A stretch of 64,000 bases of DNA. Origin: Paenibacillus tundrae (GTDB lineage: Bacteria; Bacillota; Bacilli; Paenibacillales; Paenibacillaceae). Each line of letters opens with the position of its first letter. Position 1 is the first letter of the stretch. The stretch is taken from the NCBI RefSeq assembly GCF_036884255.1, contig NZ_CP145605.1:5765001-5829000 (forward strand), given 5' to 3'. This document shows, piece by piece, positions 9,163 to 18,578 of the stretch. The notes beneath the pieces are model-generated. The model was not told the origin of the DNA. It saw only the letters and a list, made by a program, of their open reading frames with translations, and made no database searches. Both the position numbers and the translations under genes were made by a program.

Positions 9163-9951
9163 ATGGCACTTATTAAATGTGATTTTTATTCGGACACACT
9201 TGGACTAAGCACGAGTATGCATGTTATTTTGCCACAACAGACGCATACTCAGATCGGCATGCAGAATGTGACAGGGCACGGATTACACCCTACCCTCTAC
9301 TTGTTACACGGTCTTTCGGACGATGATTCCATCTGGCTGCGTAGAACCTCCATCGAACGTTATGTTGCTAACCTCGGTATTGCCGTTGTTATGCCACAGG
9401 TTCACCGCAGCTTCTACACGGACATGGCTGAAGGCGGACGTTACTGGACATTTATTAGCGAAGAACTGCCCACACTCGCCCGCTCCTTCTTCCCACTATC
9501 ACACCAACGTGAAGATAACTTCGTTGCTGGCCTTTCCATGGGTGGTTACGGTGCGTTCAAGCTGGCGCTTCGTAAACCAGAGCAATATGCGGCTGCTGCT
9601 AGTTTATCGGGTGCACTCGATATGGCTGCTCACCTGAACAACACTGAAGGATCTGCATTGCAGCAGGCTGAAATGCAACGGATTTTCGGGTCAAATATGA
9701 CGGGATCAGAGAACGATCTGCTTCATCTGCTACAGGAAAGTCAGCAAAGTCAAAGCGTAAGACCGTTACTCTATCAGTGTTGTGGAACGGAAGACTTTCT
9801 CTATGAGGACAATCAGACCTTCAGAAAAGCCTGCGAGCTGACAGACTTCCAGCTAACATACGAGGAAGAAGCAGGTGCACATGAATGGGGTTATTGGGAT
9901 GCGAAGATTCAAGACGTATTAAAATGGCTTCCTTTGTCCAAACGAGACTAG
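9163..9951 (+). CDS. Esterase D-like alpha/beta hydrolase
   Basis: 262 residues, single-domain alpha/beta hydrolase of the esterase D / tributyrin esterase group. LYLLHG forms the oxyanion region near residue 45. The nucleophile Ser is in GLSMGGYGAF (about residue 125), the acid is in the GTEDFLYEDNQTF stretch (about 207), and the His is in GAHEWGYWD (about 240), so the triad is complete. It would hydrolyse short acyl esters in the cytoplasm; no signal peptide is seen. The start follows AAAGGGG. It stands alone on the plus strand. S-formylglutathione hydrolase is a related but less likely reading. Confidence 0.9.
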   Translation: MALIKCDFYSDTLGLSTSMHVILPQQTHTQIGMQNVTGHGLHPTLYLLHGLSDDDSIWLRRTSIERYVANLGIAVVMPQVHRSFYTDMAEGGRYWTFISEELPTLARSFFPLSHQREDNFVAGLSMGGYGAFKLALRKPEQYAAAASLSGALDMAAHLNNTEGSALQQAEMQRIFGSNMTGSENDLLHLLQESQQSQSVRPLLYQCCGTEDFLYEDNQTFRKACELTDFQLTYEEEAGAHEWGYWDAKIQDVLKWLPLSKRD

Positions 9952-10007
9952 TGGTTATGCGGGGTTTTACTTACCAAGCCTGAAAGTATGCTTTTTGAGA
10001 GGAAACA

Positions 10008-10059
10008 GGGAGAACATAGCTCTTAACGGGTCGTCCCTTAAATACAGCTATGTTCTCCC
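10008..10059. terminator. Long perfect hairpin between esterase and pucR
   Basis: A perfect 14-bp stem, GGGAGAACATAGCT/AGCTATGTTCTCCC, encloses a 24-nt loop that holds a second small stem GGG-TCGT-CCC. It lies between two convergent genes and probably ends both transcripts, although neither side has a strong T run. Confidence 0.5.
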
Positions 10060-10133
10060 CTCGTATAACAAGTATTAATTCAGTATCCATTGATCTGATT
10101 ACACATGAAAAATTAATGTCACCCTGTCCCGCT

Positions 10134-11765
10134 TCACCCCTCTGCGATCCCTTCCTTTGGCAATAGTGCCTTGATTCGGAATGCCATACGTAGACGCAAT
10201 GTTTCTTCTGGATCTTTCAGACTGCGACCGATGATCTCCTCGCATTTCTCTAACCGATAAATCACTGTGTTGCGATGGATGTAAAGTCGTTTCGCTGTTT
10301 CAGCCAGATGACAATGCGTTTCCAGATAAACAGATAACGTATGGAGCAGCATATGATGATCCTTAATCGTCTCATCCTCGAATCCCTGCATCGTATCGGC
10401 ATAGAATTTGTGGAGGTGCTCGTAGGGGATCATACGTAAAATCTCAGGAACTTCCTTCGGCTGATACATCTCGATAAAACGCGTTTTGCCCGCAATTCCA
10501 CCAAAGTATAGAGCTTCATTGGCCTCTTTGTATGAAACAGGGATCTGAGCAAGCGGCTGAGCATAGCTACTGAAGCCAAACGATAGCTCCGATCCGTAAT
10601 GGATAGCAATCTTACCCTGAAGACGCTCTAGCAGTGCGACAAAGAAAGGTTTAACTGTTTTCCACTCCTCCACCAGCGGCATTAATAGCACGTAGGCGCG
10701 ATCGTGAGTGAACAAATGTAATGGATATCGAAAATGGATCAGTTCCCCTTCAAGATGTTCGGCAATCCGATCCTGTTCAGCCTTATATTGCATGAAAGAG
10801 ATGGTTTTATCTGCGCCATCGAATTTGCCAACTGCACAGAGATATCGCTGCTCGCTGGACAATCCGAATTCACGCCCCCGACTCGCGATCTCCTCACTAC
10901 TGGAGAATGCGCCACCAATGAAATTAGTAAAAAATTCGTTCTGGATGCGGCGGCGATTCTGCTTGAGCGCATTATCCTTCATGAGTTCAAACGCAATCAC
11001 GTTAGTCGCCTGTTCTATGGTCAAAATATTCGAACGTTCAGACGGCGTAACTAAGCCTTCTATACAAAGAAAATGTAATTGTCTATGGGTATACACCGGA
11101 AACAATGTCAGTGTTTCTCGCTTCTCACTCAATAGAGAGAATGCTGAGAAAACGGATGGTGCTACGTGAAAATGCCCTCCGCCAGACAACAATGCTTCAA
11201 TATGCGCTGCGGTGGTCGTGGAGAATCGACCATAGATGGGTTGAAGGTAAGGACCTAGCAGAAGAACCGGTAAGCGAAGTAAAGCGGACAACTGATCCAG
11301 CAACTTCGGGATGCCTTGGCCGCTCATAATCTGCTGGGTGAACTGTCGGTGAGTCTGTATGGCATTATGCAGCTCAGTAGTTTGTACATCGAGGATATGA
11401 CTTAGTGATTTGTTAACAATATCGCCGAGCGAAGGATCGACAGGCAACTCCATCAAAGGAAAATGCAGCTCGTTAGCTAGCTTAATTGCTGATTCAGGAA
11501 TGTTGCCGAGGTAACGTTTGCTTTTGATACCAAGCCCAGTACAGTCTTGGCGACTCATCTCCCCGATTAGTTCAAGCAGAGCTGGCAGATCGTCTTTAAA
11601 GTGAAAAGCTGTCGTAATGAGTAATTCATTCTTTCTCAGGTATGGAATGATATCCGGGGCATCCATCATGTTGACTGTATGAACTTCCCTGTTCAAACCC
11701 GTTGCTCCTGCGACAATGATGGTTCCGTCAAAAACCGGCAGCTTCAGTAGCTCACTCATTTTCAT
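10134..11765 (-). CDS. pucR: PucR-type regulator of purine/ureide catabolism
   Basis: 543 residues. The N-terminal PucR domain covers about residues 7-125 (ELLKLPVFDGTIIVAGATGLNREV). A GGDEF-like middle region follows, and a C-terminal PucR-type helix-turn-helix lies near residues 480-530 (LAETAKRLYIHRNTVIYRLE). In Bacillus, PucR turns on the purine degradation genes when allantoin-type compounds are present. It is divergent from allC and the rest of the ureide cluster, which fits control of that cluster. A match to the PucR box lies 14 bp before its own start, overlapping its leader, so autoregulation is likely. The ATG follows AAAGGGG. Confidence 0.93.
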   Translation of the reverse strand: MKMSELLKLPVFDGTIIVAGATGLNREVHTVNMMDAPDIIPYLRKNELLITTAFHFKDDLPALLELIGEMSRQDCTGLGIKSKRYLGNIPESAIKLANELHFPLMELPVDPSLGDIVNKSLSHILDVQTTELHNAIQTHRQFTQQIMSGQGIPKLLDQLSALLRLPVLLLGPYLQPIYGRFSTTTAAHIEALLSGGGHFHVAPSVFSAFSLLSEKRETLTLFPVYTHRQLHFLCIEGLVTPSERSNILTIEQATNVIAFELMKDNALKQNRRRIQNEFFTNFIGGAFSSSEEIASRGREFGLSSEQRYLCAVGKFDGADKTISFMQYKAEQDRIAEHLEGELIHFRYPLHLFTHDRAYVLLMPLVEEWKTVKPFFVALLERLQGKIAIHYGSELSFGFSSYAQPLAQIPVSYKEANEALYFGGIAGKTRFIEMYQPKEVPEILRMIPYEHLHKFYADTMQGFEDETIKDHHMLLHTLSVYLETHCHLAETAKRLYIHRNTVIYRLEKCEEIIGRSLKDPEETLRLRMAFRIKALLPKEGIAEG

Positions 11766-11778
11766 CGTTCTTGCGCCC

Positions 11779-11788
11779 CTTTGGTTAA
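11779..11788 (+). promoter_or_regulatory. PucR box in pucR/allC divergent spacer
   Basis: CTTTGGTTAA fits the core CNTTGGTTAA of the Bacillus PucR box. The three bases before it are C rather than A/T. It is in the spacer between pucR and allC, nearer pucR. Confidence 0.55.
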
Positions 11789-11933
11789 CATGTCCAATGA
11801 ATCCTGTTATTCTTCTACATTTTCGTGAATGATTTCCCTTTTGTTTTATTCTACGATTAATTAATCACAATGCCAAGTTAATTAATATAACACCGGTTGG
11901 AAAGCTTATGCTGCCGGAATGGGGGAGATTGCA

Positions 11934-13181
11934 TTGATAATCAAACAACCGAAGCCGTCTGCCTTATCCGAGCAGGTCGAAAACATGATTGAATGGCTGG
12001 CTTCACATGGCAAAGATGAGCAGAATGGCGTGAGCCGTCTGCTCTATGACCCAGCTTGGATCGCGGCCCAACGAGCTATTGCAGCCAAAATGAACGACCT
12101 CGGGCTACAGGTGCACTACGATGATGTTGGTAACTTGTTCGGGCATGCAGCTGGACGTGACCCCGAGGCACGGGTTGTACTGACCGGATCTCATGTTGAT
12201 ACAGTTATAGGGGGCGGAAAATACGACGGAGCCTACGGAATCGTCGCTGCGCTAATTGCCGTGGAACATTTGCTAACGCAATACGGGCAGCCACTTAAAC
12301 CCATTGAGGTTGTCTCACTCTGTGAAGAAGAGGGAAGCCGCTTCCCGATGACCTATTGGGGTTCAGGTAATATCACCGGCGCCAAAAGCCGCGAAGCTAT
12401 TCATAATTTAAAAGACGCGAGCGGTATGCTGTTTGAACAAGCGATGTACAATGTCGGGTTCGGATTAGGACAGCATCCACAGCCCCAACGAAGTGACCTT
12501 GAATGTTTTATCGAATTGCATATTGAGCAAGGCCAAGTATTGGAACGAGAGAAGAAATCAATCGGTGTTGTCAGTCATATCGTTGGACAACGCCGCTACG
12601 ATATCACCGTGCATGGCGAGAGCAATCATGCGGGCACTACCCCAATGAAGTGGCGGCATGATGCTATGTTTACCACAGCTGAGTTGATTCGAATATTAAT
12701 GCTCCGAGCGAATTCACATGAAGACGGATTGGTAGCCACAGTTGGACGATTAGATGCCAAACCCAACGTCGGTAATGTCATTGCACGCGAAGTCACCTTC
12801 AGCCTAGATGTACGTCACAGTGACACAGAGACCATTCGAACATTTTGCGAGGAATGCTTCAATGATTTCGAGACTATCGCAGCCCAACACGGAACACGCA
12901 TCACTTTCCGTAAGTGGATGGATGAACCTCCAGTTGCAATGGATTCAGCACTGAACGCGGCGACTGAGAGCATTTTAAAGCGTGAAGGTATTTCATACCA
13001 AGTGATGACCAGTGGCGCGGGACATGATTCACAAGTATTCGGAACGTATTGTCCGACAGCACTGTTATTTGTACCAAGCCGAGGCGGCATTAGCCACTCC
13101 CCCGCAGAGTTTACCGATACAGAAGATTTGCAGCGCGGTGTAAGCCTGCTGATCGACCTACTACATCAATTGGCATATTAA
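11934..13181 (+). CDS. allC: Allantoate amidohydrolase
   Basis: M20-family metalloenzyme of about 415 residues (Bacillus pucF, E. coli allC). It hydrolyses allantoate to ureidoglycine, CO2 and ammonia. Metal and active-site motifs seen are GSHVDTVIGGGKYDG (about residue 80), the double Glu in CEEEGSRFP (about 135), HIEQGQVLE (about 200) and HDSQ near the C-terminus. The TTG at 11934 follows GGGGGAG at ideal spacing; the in-frame ATG at 11919 would add five residues but has no clear ribosome site. It is the first gene of the ureide cluster. N-carbamoyl-L-amino acid hydrolases are close relatives, but the neighbours favour allantoate. Confidence 0.9.
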   Translation: MIIKQPKPSALSEQVENMIEWLASHGKDEQNGVSRLLYDPAWIAAQRAIAAKMNDLGLQVHYDDVGNLFGHAAGRDPEARVVLTGSHVDTVIGGGKYDGAYGIVAALIAVEHLLTQYGQPLKPIEVVSLCEEEGSRFPMTYWGSGNITGAKSREAIHNLKDASGMLFEQAMYNVGFGLGQHPQPQRSDLECFIELHIEQGQVLEREKKSIGVVSHIVGQRRYDITVHGESNHAGTTPMKWRHDAMFTTAELIRILMLRANSHEDGLVATVGRLDAKPNVGNVIAREVTFSLDVRHSDTETIRTFCEECFNDFETIAAQHGTRITFRKWMDEPPVAMDSALNAATESILKREGISYQVMTSGAGHDSQVFGTYCPTALLFVPSRGGISHSPAEFTDTEDLQRGVSLLIDLLHQLAY

Positions 13182-13206
13182 TATACATTCAGGAGGCGGT
13201 TAAGAG

Positions 13207-14427
13207 ATGACGAAGTACCGGGAAATCCATGCACCACTGAGAACTATTATGACACCAGGACCAGTCGAAGTAGATCCGAGAGTCCTGCGAGCAATGGCAA
13301 CACCGATTCTGGGTCAATTCGATCCAGCGTTCACGCAAATGATGAACGAGACGATGGATATGTTAAGACAAACGTTCCAAACGAAGAACCAATGGGCTTT
13401 CCCGGTTGACGGCACTTCCCGTTCAGGACTGGAAGCGGTGTTGTGCAGCCTAATTGAACCTGGTGACAAAGTGCTCGTTCCCATCTTCGGTCGCTTCGGT
13501 CATCTGCTGACAGAAATCGCTGAGCGCCACGGTGCCGAGCTGCATCTGATGGAATGTCCTTGGGGAGAAGTATTCGACCAACAGGCTGTAATCGATGAGG
13601 TTAAACGGGTACAACCGAAAATTGTAGCTATTGTACACGGCGAAACTTCTACAGGCTGCATGCAACCACTGGATCTAATTGGCCCAGCTTGCCGCGAGCT
13701 CGGTGTGCTGACAGTCGTCGATGCGGTTGCCTCCATTGGCGGTGCGCCAGTCAAAGTAGATGAGTGGCAGCTCGATGCCGTTATCGGCGGCACACAAAAG
13801 TGCATATCCGTACCATCCGGTATGGCGCCAGTTACGTACAACGAGCGGGTAGAACAGATTCTGGCAAGCCGGAAAAAGGTAGAGCGCGGTGTCGCACTAG
13901 ACAGTGACCGTCGAGACGTTGCACACCCGATTCGTAGCAACTACTTTGATCTGAGTCAGTTGCAGGACTACTGGGGACCACGTCGTCTGAACCATCATAC
14001 CGAAGCAACGTCGATGCTATACGCGTTACGCGAGGGGCTACGTATCCTGCTAGACGAAGGGCTCGAAGAGCGCTTCGAGCGCCATAAGTTACATGAAAAA
14101 GCATTGATGGCAGGCATCCGCGGCATGGGGCTAGAATTATTTAACGATGTCGCTTGGAAGCTACCTGTGGTAACTTGCGTGAAGATTCCACAAGGCGTTG
14201 ATGGTGAATCTGTACGTAACATGCTACTTCATCAGTTCGGCATTGAGATTGCCAGCTCATTCGGCCCACTACATGGGCAGATTTGGAGAATCGGTACGAT
14301 GGGTTATAGCTGCCGCAAGGAAAACGTACTATTCGTACTATCCGCACTGGAAGCCGTGCTCATTCGGCATAATGCTCCGATTGTCATCGGGCGCGGCGTA
14401 CAAGAAGCACTTAACATCTATGAGTAA
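13207..14427 (+). CDS. pucG: (S)-ureidoglycine-glyoxylate aminotransferase
   Basis: 406-residue class V PLP aminotransferase of the alanine-glyoxylate type. The PLP lysine is in the GGTQKCISVPSG stretch (about residue 198), and the N-terminal TPGPVEVDPRVL is typical. PucG transfers the amino group of unstable ureidoglycine to glyoxylate, giving oxalurate and glycine. It starts 25 bp after allC with an AGGAGG site. A terminator hairpin lies 120 bp downstream, so allC-pucG may form the first unit of the cluster. Serine-glyoxylate aminotransferase is an alternative, disfavoured by context. Confidence 0.9.
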   Translation: MTKYREIHAPLRTIMTPGPVEVDPRVLRAMATPILGQFDPAFTQMMNETMDMLRQTFQTKNQWAFPVDGTSRSGLEAVLCSLIEPGDKVLVPIFGRFGHLLTEIAERHGAELHLMECPWGEVFDQQAVIDEVKRVQPKIVAIVHGETSTGCMQPLDLIGPACRELGVLTVVDAVASIGGAPVKVDEWQLDAVIGGTQKCISVPSGMAPVTYNERVEQILASRKKVERGVALDSDRRDVAHPIRSNYFDLSQLQDYWGPRRLNHHTEATSMLYALREGLRILLDEGLEERFERHKLHEKALMAGIRGMGLELFNDVAWKLPVVTCVKIPQGVDGESVRNMLLHQFGIEIASSFGPLHGQIWRIGTMGYSCRKENVLFVLSALEAVLIRHNAPIVIGRGVQEALNIYE

Positions 14428-14547
14428 AACACACCCAGGTGCTGCACTCCTCCGTTATAACTTCTTAGCTAGAACATAATCTCGTTACAACTCAGAGGAT
14501 ACGACGCAGAGGCTCGGATGCATACACTTGAACGTTACAGAGAAATG

Positions 14548-14574
14548 GGATTCCGGCATGTCCGGAATCCTTTT
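14548..14574 (+). terminator. Terminator after pucG
   Basis: A perfect 9-bp stem, GGATTCCGG/CCGGAATCC, with a 5-nt loop is followed by TTTT. It separates allC-pucG from the permease gene, which starts 90 bp further on. Confidence 0.7.
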
Positions 14575-14664
14575 GCATAAACAAGATTTCGCTATAGGAA
14601 CGCCGGGCACATCATTGTACTGCTCGAAGACCGTTTCGGCGAAACTCCAAGCGGAAGGTGACAC

Positions 14665-16074
14665 ATGAACAATATCATCAGACTTCGCTCCGGGCTCGCC
14701 GGACTGCAGTGGCTCTTTTTCTTATTTACAAATACAGTCGTTATTCCAATTACAGTCGGGGCGGCGTTTGGATTACCGCAAGACAAAATCCAATTCTTAA
14801 TTCAATGCTCGTTTGTCCTTACAGGCCTCGCCTGTGTGATACAAGCAGCACTTGGACATCAAAGATCTGTCATGGAAGGACAGTCAGGTTTGTGGTGGGG
14901 TGTTATTCTGAGCCTCAGCGCGGCTGCACCTTCGCTTGGTATCTCACTAACGGAGCTGGGTGGCAGTCTAGCCGTGGGTATCATGATCTCAGGTGTCATC
15001 ACTATTCTAATCGGCATCTGCGGACTCGCCGTTCCATTATCGAAGTTGTTTACACCAGGCGTGATGGCTGTATTTATGTTTCTTCTCGGTTGCCGACTGA
15101 ACATGATTTTTCTTGAGGGAATGCTCGGAATCTCCTCGGGATCTTCGACCGAAGCACCAACAATTCAACCAGCCGTTTTTCTGTTAGCAGCAGCCGTGGC
15201 CGTTTTCATCGCAGTCTTATCTGTAAAAGCCCGACCTGCGATTGGTCAGTATGCCTTACTCATTGGAATTCTGGGTGGATGGGCGCTATACACACTCATC
15301 TTCGGCAGAGATAGCGGAACCTCCAGCGCAGGAACAATTGACATGGGTTGGTTCCCTCTCGGTGATCCATGGCATGGCCTGAACACAGGTGTTGTCATGA
15401 TTGCGATCATCGCCGGTCTGGTCAATGCCTCGAATACATTCGGCGCACTGAAGGGAACAGATCACATTTACGAACAAGAAGCTTCTGCCAAGCAGTACAG
15501 ACGCTCATTTACTATTAGCGGTGTGCTTGCGGTTCTGTCGGGACTACTAGGGCTTGTACCCTACGCTCCCTACGTTTCATCTGTAGGTTTTCTGCAACAG
15601 ACCCGTATTCGAGACCGACTTCCGTTTGTCATTGGCGGTCTACTATTCGCAGGAATCGGTCTGATTCCGGTGATCAGCAGTGCGCTTACCCAACTGCCGC
15701 TCAGCATCGGGAGTGCTGTCTTATTAGTAACATATCTGCGACTACTCGGTTCATCACTGCAGTATTTCAGCCAGATTCGAATGGATGCAGCAAATTTGTA
15801 CCGGACAGCAGCACCTCTTTTCGTGGGAGTCATCGTGATGGGATTGCCATCCGAATATTTTGCCTCCTTGCCACCGCTGCTACGTCCGCTACTCGGAAAC
15901 GGTCTGCTCATTGGCATTTTGCTTGCACTAGTGTTGGATCGACTTCGCTACGGTTCATCCCAGCAGGATCAGACACCAGCTTCGAACAAGGTTCGAAGAC
16001 TTGTGGCTCCAACATCCGATCACTCAGGACGCACACTCAATTCCAATTTGAATCCGAAAGGAGAACAGTCATGA
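14665..16074 (+). CDS. NCS2-family purine/xanthine permease
   Basis: 469 residues with about 12-14 hydrophobic segments, of the nucleobase:cation symporter 2 family (Bacillus PucJ/PucK, uric acid and xanthine transporters). NASNTFGALKGTDHIYEQE corresponds to the conserved loop before a late helix. It probably imports urate, xanthine or a related base by ion symport. The ATG follows AGCGGAAGG. Its stop overlaps the amidase start (ATGA), so the two are coupled. No uricase or xanthine dehydrogenase gene is in the window, so these would have to be elsewhere if urate is the substrate. Confidence 0.88.
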   Translation: MNNIIRLRSGLAGLQWLFFLFTNTVVIPITVGAAFGLPQDKIQFLIQCSFVLTGLACVIQAALGHQRSVMEGQSGLWWGVILSLSAAAPSLGISLTELGGSLAVGIMISGVITILIGICGLAVPLSKLFTPGVMAVFMFLLGCRLNMIFLEGMLGISSGSSTEAPTIQPAVFLLAAAVAVFIAVLSVKARPAIGQYALLIGILGGWALYTLIFGRDSGTSSAGTIDMGWFPLGDPWHGLNTGVVMIAIIAGLVNASNTFGALKGTDHIYEQEASAKQYRRSFTISGVLAVLSGLLGLVPYAPYVSSVGFLQQTRIRDRLPFVIGGLLFAGIGLIPVISSALTQLPLSIGSAVLLVTYLRLLGSSLQYFSQIRMDAANLYRTAAPLFVGVIVMGLPSEYFASLPPLLRPLLGNGLLIGILLALVLDRLRYGSSQQDQTPASNKVRRLVAPTSDHSGRTLNSNLNPKGEQS

Positions 16075-17399
16075 GAAGTCATGCGAATCAATCGAAGGGG
16101 TTCAAACCGGGTACAGAAACAGAGGCAGAGATCACTTCGGTAAGTCAGGATCAATGGGGAGCATTTGTGGATGCCACGGTTCAGATACCTTCTACCGGAA
16201 CGGGCGAGCTTGACGGGCTGACGTTCGCGGTGAAAGACGTCTTTGATATTCAAGGTGTAACCAGTGGAGCTGGTAATCCGGACTGGCTTCGAACACATGA
16301 AGCTGCTGATTCCACTGCTCCCGTGCTGTTATCTTTATTAGCCAGCGGCGCAAGACTCACAGGCACAACGCAGACGGACGAATTGATGTACAGCCTGAAT
16401 GGGGAAAATGCCCACTATGGTACACCCATCAATCCCCTCGCGCCAGATCGAATACCAGGCGGATCATCAAGTGGTTCAGCCGTTGCAGCTGCGGCGGGTC
16501 TGGTCGATTTTGCTATAGGCACAGACACAGGTGGTTCCGTTCGTATTCCATCATCCTACTGCGGTCTATTTGGCTTCCGGCCAACGCACGGAGCTATATC
16601 TGCGGAAGGGGTCATCCCGCTCGCACGTAGCTTCGATACGGTTGGCTGGATGAGCCAGTCTTCGAAGATTCTGTTAGACGTGGGCAAGGTATTGTTGAAA
16701 AATAAATCGGTATCTCTTCAAGATGCTGAATTGAGCGTAGAAGCGAATGCCATAAGCGGTGCATATGACGCATCCAATGTTAAACCAACATTCTCGCGTT
16801 TCCTCATTGCAGATGAAGCTTGGAGTCTACCAGAGGAAAACGATCGTTCAACCTTACTTGCAAAGCTGTACGAACTCCCCAACTGGAAGCAGGGCACCAC
16901 TTCAGTCCAATTAACAGCACCTACGGAGAGCTTGGCGGACTGGTCGGCAGCGTTCCGCGCTCTTCAAGGGTTAGAAATTGCCCATGAACATAGCGATTGG
17001 TTGATAAAAGAACGTCCAACATTCGGCCCTGGTATCGCAGAACGATTTGAATGGGCTTGTACACTGGAGGCGTCTGCACACACCACCGAGAGTGACCTAC
17101 GCACTCGTATCCGGAGTAGCCTTGTCGAACTGCTCGGCGAAGATGGACTTCTGGCAATTCCGACTGCTCCTGGCCCTGCTCCACTGCTTGGGCTACAAGG
17201 TGCGCAAGCCGAGGCTTATCGAGCAAAGACCATGCAACTCTCTTGTATCGCAGGGCTTACGGGTCTACCTCAGGTTACCGTGCCAGTCATTCGTGAGGAT
17301 GGACTGCCCATCGGGCTATCCTTTATTGGTGGTGTCAATACCGATCTTAAGCTACTACGCTGGATGGCAGAACATTTCATAGATGAGGTGCGCGGATGA
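16071..17399 (+). CDS. Amidase signature family hydrolase
   Basis: 442 residues. The Ser-cisSer-Lys triad of the amidase signature family is intact: Lys in FAVKDVFD (about 60), the Ser-rich loop GGSSSGSAVAAAAG (about 137) and the nucleophile Ser in DTGGSVRIPSSYCG (about 161). The family cuts C-N amide bonds. Lying inside the ureide cluster with 4-bp overlaps on both sides (permease, FAH), it may split oxalurate or another carbamoyl product left by PucG. This is inferred from position only. A GatA role is unlikely because no gatB/gatC neighbour is present. Confidence 0.88.
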   Translation: MRSHANQSKGFKPGTETEAEITSVSQDQWGAFVDATVQIPSTGTGELDGLTFAVKDVFDIQGVTSGAGNPDWLRTHEAADSTAPVLLSLLASGARLTGTTQTDELMYSLNGENAHYGTPINPLAPDRIPGGSSSGSAVAAAAGLVDFAIGTDTGGSVRIPSSYCGLFGFRPTHGAISAEGVIPLARSFDTVGWMSQSSKILLDVGKVLLKNKSVSLQDAELSVEANAISGAYDASNVKPTFSRFLIADEAWSLPEENDRSTLLAKLYELPNWKQGTTSVQLTAPTESLADWSAAFRALQGLEIAHEHSDWLIKERPTFGPGIAERFEWACTLEASAHTTESDLRTRIRSSLVELLGEDGLLAIPTAPGPAPLLGLQGAQAEAYRAKTMQLSCIAGLTGLPQVTVPVIREDGLPIGLSFIGGVNTDLKLLRWMAEHFIDEVRG

Positions 17400-18265
17400 A
17401 ACTAGTAACAATTGAACATGAAGGACAGGAGCACGCAGCGTTCCTGACAGATCGTGGCGTGATTCCACTGACTTGGCTGAATGAGAAACAAAACACAGAT
17501 TGGCATACAGACCTTTTCACACTACTGCAAAACAAACAACTGCAGGCTCTGCGAGACTGGTACGTTAGTGGTGGACAGGAGAGCCTGGCCGCTCTTCCTG
17601 CTCTGCCGATCGACGCTGTATCTTACCGCGCGTTATACCGCCGACCTGGCAAAATGATTGGGGTTGGCATGAACTACCTGGCCAAAGCTATCGAGCTGTC
17701 GGGACGCCCTCCCGAGGATGAGCCTGTCATCTTTCTCAAACCCGACACGTCGCTGATTGGCTCTGGTGAAGCGATCCTTCTGCCGCATGGAGCTGGACAG
17801 GTCACGGCAGAGGCAGAACTAGCGATCGTCATTGGACAGAAATGCAGAAATGTTAGCGAGGACGAAGCTATGAATTATGTAGCTGGTTATACCACTTCTC
17901 TCGATATGACGGCTAAGGAGATTCATGCACGCAATCCTCGTTTTATGCAAAGAGCCAAAAGCTTCGACACGTTCCTAAGCCTCGGCTCTTCCCTCTCCAC
18001 TCCTGACGAATACGTTGATCTGCCTAATCTTAAGGTTGAAACTGTGCGGAATGGCGAGGTCGTACACCACAACACCGTTAGCCAGATGATCTTCTCGCCC
18101 GCATACTTGATCTCTTTCCTTTCACATGTGATGACATTACATCCGGGAGATATCATTCTGACAGGCACGCCTGGTTCAGTCGTGATTGATGCTGGTGATC
18201 AGGTGGAATGCCGGATTACTGGACTGAAAACATTGAGCAATGCGGTGGAAAACGGAATCTCTTAG
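17396..18265 (+). CDS. Fumarylacetoacetate hydrolase (FAH) family protein
   Basis: 289 residues. An N-terminal lead of about 80 residues is followed by the FAH fold. The metal-binding acids are visible in AEAELAIVIG (two Glu, about residue 140) and SLDMTAKEIH (Asp, about 172). Members cut C-C bonds or hydrate/decarboxylate oxo-acids, and some are annotated as ureidoglycolate lyase in other bacteria. It overlaps the amidase stop by 4 bp (ATGA) and so is translated with it. Its substrate is likely a 2-oxo acid from ureide breakdown, but this is inference. Confidence 0.88.
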   Translation: MKLVTIEHEGQEHAAFLTDRGVIPLTWLNEKQNTDWHTDLFTLLQNKQLQALRDWYVSGGQESLAALPALPIDAVSYRALYRRPGKMIGVGMNYLAKAIELSGRPPEDEPVIFLKPDTSLIGSGEAILLPHGAGQVTAEAELAIVIGQKCRNVSEDEAMNYVAGYTTSLDMTAKEIHARNPRFMQRAKSFDTFLSLGSSLSTPDEYVDLPNLKVETVRNGEVVHHNTVSQMIFSPAYLISFLSHVMTLHPGDIILTGTPGSVVIDAGDQVECRITGLKTLSNAVENGIS

Positions 18266-18578
18266 TATAGAAAATCGTATGCATGACCTTTCGTATCTAG
18301 CTCTTCCACAAAACATGACATTATACGTAATATTTTTTTGTTTAATTTGAACAGAAAACCCGATCATAATCTACGTTTTTGTCAATGAATTGTGAGTATA
18401 AGGTGATAAAATAAGGATAACAAATCCGAAGTGAGATTACATTACATAATAAAGTGATGTTACCTTACAAAATTTTATTCATCTGTGGCGTGCGCAAAGG
18501 ACTGGTCGGAACTGTTCATGTACTTACATGAAGACGATCAGCCTTGCTCGGCCAATACGAAGAGGAGTGGGGCGGAAT
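18266..18578. other. Intergenic spacer before the NCS1 permease
   Basis: 313 bp with no convincing gene. No PucR box (TTGGTTAA or complement) was found here. AT-rich stretches around 18320-18420 could hold a promoter for the permease-allB pair, but no clear -35/-10 pair stands out. Confidence 0.5.
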
